A stretch of DNA of 64,000 nucleotides from the NCBI GenBank assembly GCA_001465935.1, contig LNKV01000065.1:1-64000 (forward strand), given 5' to 3'. Position 1 is the stretch's first letter; every line of letters starts with the position of its first letter. Source of the stretch: Clarireedia homoeocarpa. Taxonomy: Eukaryota; Ascomycota; Leotiomycetes; Helotiales; Rutstroemiaceae. The notes beneath the pieces were generated by a model. The model worked only from the letters and a program-made list of their open reading frames with translations, was not told the origin of the DNA and searched no databases. Of the stretch, positions 57,855-64,000 are shown one piece after another. A program made the translations under genes and the position numbers.

Positions 57855-60800
57855 TCAGTTTGTCCTCTTGCGCGTGAGAACCGGCTTCTTCCTCCTTGTT
57901 GTGGCAGGCGCCATACCAACAAACACTTCATCAGTGTCATTATTGGGACGGTCGTAGCGCTCGTGGCCGACGGTGATGAGCTTCACAATATTGCCTATGC
58001 CCACTACAATACTGTTCATACCAACTCTGATGACAGGTCCAAGTTTACCAACCAGTAGTAACTGGTCATACTCAGAGTTCAGGGGTACTGAACATTCGTC
58101 ACCTCTGCCTCCTAGACTCCACACTTCCCAACCATCTTTTTCCAAAGATGGACTTGATCCCAGTCGGCGATCATTACCACCACGTCGTCGTAGTCCATTC
58201 CCTCCAAGAGCAGTGAGCGGTTGGCCAATCATTCCGTTTTTGCCCTTGTTCACCTTCTTCCGTACACCAACCACGTATCCTGATTGCACAACTTGCCAAT
58301 CACCAGGATCGGTAATGCGATACTTCCGTTCGACAGTCTCTCGCCACAGACAACAAGTTTTGGAACCAGGAGTGTTCGGGTCGCGGAAGCATATCGTGTC
58401 GCCATCCTGTTTTGGTAAGTAAGACTGCATGACAAGGTCACTAGTCTCGACGCAGGTATATACAAGCGCAAAATAGCCTAGACCAACGGAGCCACACTGA
58501 GGCCTGCGTCTTGTCGAATGAAAGCATTGTAATGTACCTGCTTTGATAGGTTCGGTTACAAAGGAGTGGGTGACATTATGCGTAAAAACATCAACTAGGT
58601 CTACACTGTGATTCCGGACCGCGAGAAAGGAAGACAATGCGGGTAATGGTAGAACTGATATTACGTCTTTGTCGTCCGAAACCCAGGGAAATCGTAGATC
58701 ATTTGAAATCCAACCATTCTCTTGTTGTACTGCGACATGTACACAGCCGCGCTTCGATGCAGTGATAATCTTTGGGGGTGGAATAACACCATTTGTGTTA
58801 ACCTTCTCGACATGTGGTTCGACACAAACCAATGGGCTACGACAGATCTGAAGGTCTTTGGCGATATTGTGTTCCATGTGAAGTTCTGTCATAAGGCCGC
58901 TTGGCCGCACAATTATAACCGGGTCGATAAGCTCTGTTTGATCGTGACCGAAGAAAAATGCAACAGGTGGGCGACCCTTCAAATCCACAGCCATTACTGG
59001 GCCCCATCTTCTTTCCGGGAGATTCCAAAGCGTAACAGTACTCTTCGATAAGATTGCTAGCCAGTTAGAGTCACTATCAATTGCCATGGATGTGACCGGA
59101 AAAGGATCAATGTCAGACCCGGGATCTTCAATGACATAACTTCGACCAGAGTGTTGTGCGTCCCAGACCCGTATCCACCGATCCAAGCCAACCGACACAA
59201 TAATTCCATCACGAGATGCTGTCATCAGAACGATATCCAAGGCATGGCCAGGTCCGAAAGTCTTGACAGATAACAGGGGCTCATCGCCATGGCCTTCGTG
59301 ATTCTCGTCATCCGATGGCTCATCGGAAAGAAGGTATTTGATAAACCGGTTTACTAAACCTCCAATGAGAATCACAAAAATAATTGAATGCGAAGTGTGA
59401 TTTTCAATAAAATCATAAAATGCTGGAAGAAATAGTCTGACCCCGAGGCGATTGGGTGTGCGGTCGGAACCATGCAAGACAAAAATCAATGGATCGTATA
59501 CCTGCGAAATGAAGCTATGTGATTTGGGTTTGATGATGTCCATAACTTCATGCACAGTTTCATGGTCCTGCAGACGCAGCCATGCTGTCGGGGTCCTGGC
59601 CTGGTGTATATCAACTTCTAGGACGGATGTAGAAGTCGGCGAATTCGAGCCCAACAGATGTCGACTACTCTGTAAAATGCTTTCATCGAAGTGCCACTGA
59701 CAACCCAAAACTGCAACTATGACAACAAGTGTGCCAACAATTCGTGTAGAAGGCATCTTTCCACCATGAAAAATGAAATCGATCCAAGGATTTGTGGGGG
59801 CTCTTTCGGGAGATGAATAGCGCCGTTCTCGAGAGGCTGCCAGAGTGTCGTTCAGCTGCGGTCGACGTACATCAATGCTTAAAATAGGTGCGAAAAATGT
59901 CAACAAGTAGAAAAAGTCGAACAGCAAGGCGAGGACTGCAAAGATGCAAAAAGTGACAGATGCTTCTCCGCCAACCTTGGAGACAAGCCATAAGAACAGA
60001 AGTCTCTGACCCGTGTTTGCCAGGAAAATATGGCCCTTCTTTCCGAAAGCTTCCGCCAATCTGAGAGTAGGATGATTAGATGAGGGGGTAACAATGACAG
60101 CTCTAACAAGCTGCAGCATGTTTTCTGTGCCGCAAAATACAACAATCAAGGGGTAGTACTCTCGTGGTATCATTGATAAGTCGATCTTAAATATAGCGCA
60201 GATAGTGAATGTCGATGTGAAGGTAAATCCCAATTGGGTTGTTGCAGTTATAAGGAGCCCGAGTCGTGATTTAAGAGCTCTCAGACCCCATAGGGTTGCT
60301 ATAAACCACCATGCACCGGCAACATACGCGGTGAAGAGGATCACATATTCCCAGGTTGGAGTGGGTTGAAAACGAAACTCATAAGGAATGCTCCTTGAGG
60401 AGCGTCCATTGGAAGGAATGACGCGCCAGTTATCAGAACCTATTGCTGCAAGTTGAGCTGCCCTCTCTTCCCAAACCTTTCCGACAGGCGAGTCGCGCAT
60501 GTGCAATAAAGTTATGACCAATGCATCTGCAGCTACGAGGCGGTGATCTTCAAATCGCTTACCGCTGAAGACGGTGGAATGTCTCAAGGTTACATTGACA
60601 GACGTCGACCGATGAAAGTTGGTGTTGACCGTGTTGATGATGTCATTATCCGCAGCTATAGCCTCCCGTGAACATGACCAGTACTGTAGTGGTGAATGAA
60701 AGAACCATGACGAATTCGTTAAGCCATTGGCAGCATGAAAGCTATTTCGCACGTCTACCGGCATGTCAATCAGCGGATCGATGACCTGAACCTGGTTTGA

Positions 60801-61328
60801 TGTCATACGAGGATTAAAGTCGACAGTTGGTCCGAGAACTTTATCTTGAATCTCTAATGCAGCTTGAAGAACATGCGGCTCAAGAGCCTTCATATAACTA
60901 CCTATCTCCAATTTAGCGCTTCAACCTCTCTCAGCCCTCTTCTATTGACATACCATGTACCCATATTGATCGCATAACCACGTCGGGCGTTCGTGTATTA
61001 TCAAGTTGATTGAGGGGCTGCGCAGATGTCCATACGTGGTGGGGAAGGTTGGATGCGCCATTGGTGAAGCCACTCGTAAAGAGGAAAGGGAAGGGATAGA
61101 TGAGAAGAGTTGCGATGACGGTGGAAATAGTGATGGCAGCAATCGAGTGCTTTGCGGCATTGTAGCCAAATCGTGTAAAATTGTCTCGAATTGGGTGTTT
61201 GGGATTGAGGTCTGGAGGTTCCGTCGTTCTAAAGATTAGAAGGAATTAGTATTATTAGCTTTGCACTATCAAGATCATGGTACGGGCCCTACATACCCTC
61301 TAAATGGATAGAGAAGGTACCAAATCAT
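57855..61328 (-). CDS. scp1: SCAP/Scp1, sterol-sensing escort of SREBP
   Basis: Exons 61328-61297, 61228-60954 and 60901-57855 give 1,117 residues. SCAP binds SREBP in the ER and carries it to the Golgi when sterols (or, in fungi, oxygen) are low. The protein starts MIWYLLYPFRGTTEPPDL; helix 1 is at about 35-55 (HSIAAITISTVIATLLIYPF). A lumenal loop follows, then the sterol-sensing domain (about 285-450, with YVILFTAYVAGAWWFIATLW and FCIFAVLALLFDFFYLLTFF). Another membrane helix lies near residue 490. The C-terminal half is a WD40 propeller (ILMTASRDGIIVSVGLDRWI-type repeats, LDRWIRVWDAQHSGRSY clearest). The third exon must start with the GATAG acceptor to keep the WVHGSYMKALEP junction. The last residues are basic (RRKKPVLTRKRTN). 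Confidence 0.93.
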
Positions 61329-64000
61329 AGCGGCGGAACAGTCCTCGATATTTCCTGCGTCTTGGTATATGCTAGCCAGAGGTAATATAACAACAATACC
61401 TAATGCGCAAGGACGTCGGATGGGGTAGAAGAACAATTGTATACATGCGTCGACCGGAGGAAGTACTGTCAATAGGGAAGCAATTCTCTTCAGCGAACGG
61501 CACTTTCCCAGAGCCTGTGTGTGAGTAGTAAAAGTTGTGCGAGATTGGGATGTTTGAGTGAGGGTTCGCGATCATTGTAATCGCAAGTCGAAATCGTATA
61601 TAGGTGTGCGCACCGGATATGTGTGGTGGGAACCGTGAGCGCGAGGGTGAGGGTCAAGAGTGTCAATGCCGAAGACCCAGCATATTGTATGGATGTAGAG
61701 GAAGTACCTGGGTGGGCCGGGCGACGGTGGAATTAATAGACAAATGGGCGAGTGAGACGACGATGGCAGAGCGAATCGAGGATGTCTCAGCAGCAGATGC
61801 TAGTCGTTCGTAGTGTCGACGTGAAATACGCCTCCGACATCCATCAATCAATAGTACGAAGATATTTACCTGTTGGTGAACGGTCGATTGTTGTCGTTCT
61901 TCATTGGGCTGGGTTATGGAGGGATGGCGATATTGGAGAAAAAGAGCTGAGGTAAGTCTCTTTTTTTTCCCTTGGGCCAAGAAAATTCCCCCCAAGCGAA
62001 ATCTGAACCCAGTCGAGTTTCCGAGCTTCCCAGCTCTCCTTGATTCCCGGCTGTGCGCACAAAAGAGGAAGTAAAGTGGGTTCTGTATGCTCGGGAGGTG
62101 AGCCGGACGAATCCCAAGACTCGCTTTTGTCCAACGAATAGAGCTTCGGGACCAATGAGGTTGCAGAACGATGAGGAATCGGTGATGTCGAGGGATTACT
62201 TCCGTACTGCGAGTTACCTACTAAAAAGTCCCTGTGTTTAGTCTTTGAAGGACGGGCGAGTGCGCGGACCTTGAAAGATAGTTAAGTTAGTAAAGGGGGG
62301 AGGGTAAGTAGCGAGATAGGTAGACTGTGCGGTGGACGACAATAATGATAATGGAGGCCTCGGACTGTATATCTTTGGACGTCTATTTCGCAGCTTAACC
62401 TTACCTTCCTTACCTTGCCTTACCTTGCATACGATACCAGCAGATAGCAATGATGTTGCGTGGAGCAACCAGCACCAGCACCCACCCAGTCTCCGCTTCT
62501 TGCGAAATTTTACCTTGGTGATGCTATTTCGCAATCTTCGATAAATGGAACATAATGGATATCCGCGGCAGATTTGAGCGGGACGTAAAGTGAAGTGGAC
62601 CAAGGCACGGATGTTACGCCGTACTTTGTACTTCGTACAGCCGGGGATTCCCAGACAGGCTCAGATTCGGTGTTTATCGAATTAGACAGCCCTTTCTCTG
62701 CCTGGACAGTCTGAGAAACGGGAACGAAGTGGTGTGCACGAGAAGCCATAGCCATGGAGAGCAGCCAGCGTTAGCAGATTAGCATGACGTCGAAACCGTA
62801 CTCGACCTCAGGTGAAGTAGCTCAACTAATACAGGACCTACCTCCCCCCGCACAGTGGGTACTCAGAAATATCCCGTGCAAAGCAAAAAGACGAACTGTG
62901 TGAAGCGAACAATCGCCAGGGTCGCTTTTGGTTTGTCGACTGCCTCGTGTTATCTCATCTCATTTACCGCTGCAGCGCCGCCTCGTCACACAATGGCAAA
63001 ACTTCCTTCCTTTCATTTTCGGGCTTCTGCCGCTACCCCAATAATCCTCTATTTGGTGTTGGCGAACCTACAGAGTCGGACAAAGAGAATTGAGACGAGT
63101 CAAAGGCTAGATCGTGACAGACCTTCCTCTGACCTGCCAAGTTTGTAGATAGGTGTAAGTTCAATAATGGCCACGCAGACATACCCTTGATGCAAGAGCT
63201 GCAGGACGTGGATAAAGCAGAAAACAAGCCAAAAAAAGACAAAAAATAATTCTAGAGCTTGGAACGATGTATTAAGGAAATGCAGTATTCAATTCAAACA
63301 GGATTGCTCTGCCTCTATATATCCCTCTTCTCCCAGATCCATCGCATACCTTTGCCTATTATTCATTTCAATCATCGTATGCTTTTCCTCTATTCTGACA
63401 CGTCTTCACAATAATATCGCGTGATTTCAGCGGCCTTTACTGTCTCCGCCCGAGCGACGATGGATTCTGGAATACCCCTTTACAGACACGGGATCTAAAA
63501 AAAGGCTTTTCAGTGCTGATGAATTGCCCATTCGGGCTTCGACTCATCTAGCCTCTGCGGGGTGCACAGTGGGGAAGGACTAATGCAATGACACGCTTTC
63601 CAGAAAATTCTGCTGCTGAAAGGTATGAAAGTGTTGGATGACGCGAATCCCATGTGCAATGTTCGGAATTCATGTCTTCCTTTCAACCGGTGGGAACTAC
63701 AGTAATACACTTTGAAGTAAGTTAACCCACACTAAATAGCATCAACTCACTCGCTACGGAGCAGCCATCTTCCTGCTCATTAAGAATCCTCAATGATTCA
63801 AACAAGTTGTGCTTAAATCTGTGTGGTACCGCTTTACACCACACCCTGCAGGAAGCCGTAGAACTATTTCGCGCTTTTCGGGCTGGGGCATTCGGGCCGC
63901 GGATCACGCGTTCTTGTGGAAGGGATCTCTGTGCATCTCTGAGAAATCATATTTTCATACCAGAGTCCCCCGAGCAAATAAAGCGCAATAATATTGTATA
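61329..64000. other. 2.7-kb terminal spacer without a recognisable gene
   Basis: Upstream of SCAP. It includes short TTACCTTCC-type pyrimidine repeats near 62.4 kb. ORFs on both strands are short and unrecognised; 62855-63148 (+) is the longest and shows no domain. Nothing is called. Confidence 0.5.

Noticed and set aside
1..64000. tRNA genes, rRNA, CRISPR arrays, intact transposases or a biosynthetic cluster
   Set aside because: No tRNA-like T-arm with matching acceptor stem was found by eye, no spaced direct-repeat arrays and no transposase, PKS, NRPS or terpene synthase motifs. tRNAscan or HMM searches could still find something I missed.

Overview
This window is nuclear DNA from a filamentous ascomycete fungus. 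Genes have short introns (about 45-90 nt) with GTNNGT donors, CTAAC/CTGAC-like branch sites and YAG acceptors. They encode single-copy eukaryotic proteins (VPS16, mitochondrial processing peptidase alpha, Tom22, Mediator Med5, Utp3/Sas10, SCAP) plus families expanded in filamentous fungi (seven-helix rhodopsin-like receptor, GH18 chitinase, bestrophin-like channel). Protein style and the AT-rich, microsatellite-rich spacers suggest a leotiomycete such as Botrytis or Sclerotinia; that placement is inference, not proof. All gene models below were spliced by hand, and the total coding length of each divides by three.

Layout. 1-1.9 kb: repeat-rich spacer. 1.9-8.7 kb: a Mg-chelatase-like protein (-), VPS16 (+) and MPP alpha (-), the last two convergent within a GC-rich island. 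8.7-15.3 kb: a repeat-bearing divergent promoter region, a Dma1-type FHA-RING ubiquitin ligase (+) and a long spacer. 15.3-19.0 kb: a large disordered protein with an ADF/coactosin-like N-terminus (-). 19.0-21.9 kb: no confident gene, but two coding-like blocks on the minus strand. 21.9-24.6 kb: Tom22 and a bestrophin-like channel (+). 24.6-27.2 kb: gene-poor, with the decayed 5' part of an ABCC transporter (-). 27.2-35.2 kb: a DUF4211-type nuclear protein and a DUF5923/DUF4449 lipid-binding-like protein (+). 36.2-36.7 kb: the first two exons of a mitochondrial glyoxalase II, cut off beside a 43-nt T tract. 38.7-40.3 kb: a seven-helix membrane protein (+). 40.3-44.6 kb: gene-poor, with a coding-like remnant. 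44.6-53.6 kb: a conserved fungal protein, Med5, Utp3 and a GH18 chitinase (all +). 54.5-61.3 kb: a small membrane ORF, 3-ketosphinganine reductase (Tsc10) and the sterol sensor SCAP (all -). 61.3-64 kb: no gene seen.

These are mostly unrelated housekeeping genes rather than a pathway cluster. Exceptions are two thin themes: two mitochondrial import/processing genes (MPP alpha and Tom22), and the Tsc10-SCAP neighbours, which both act in ER lipid homeostasis. I found no secondary-metabolite cluster, intact transposon, tRNA, rRNA or CRISPR array. The most interesting items are the decayed or cut genes, the uncalled coding-like blocks at 20.4-21.3 kb, a probable GC-AG intron in tsc10, and the base-composition island over the convergent vps16/mas2 ends.
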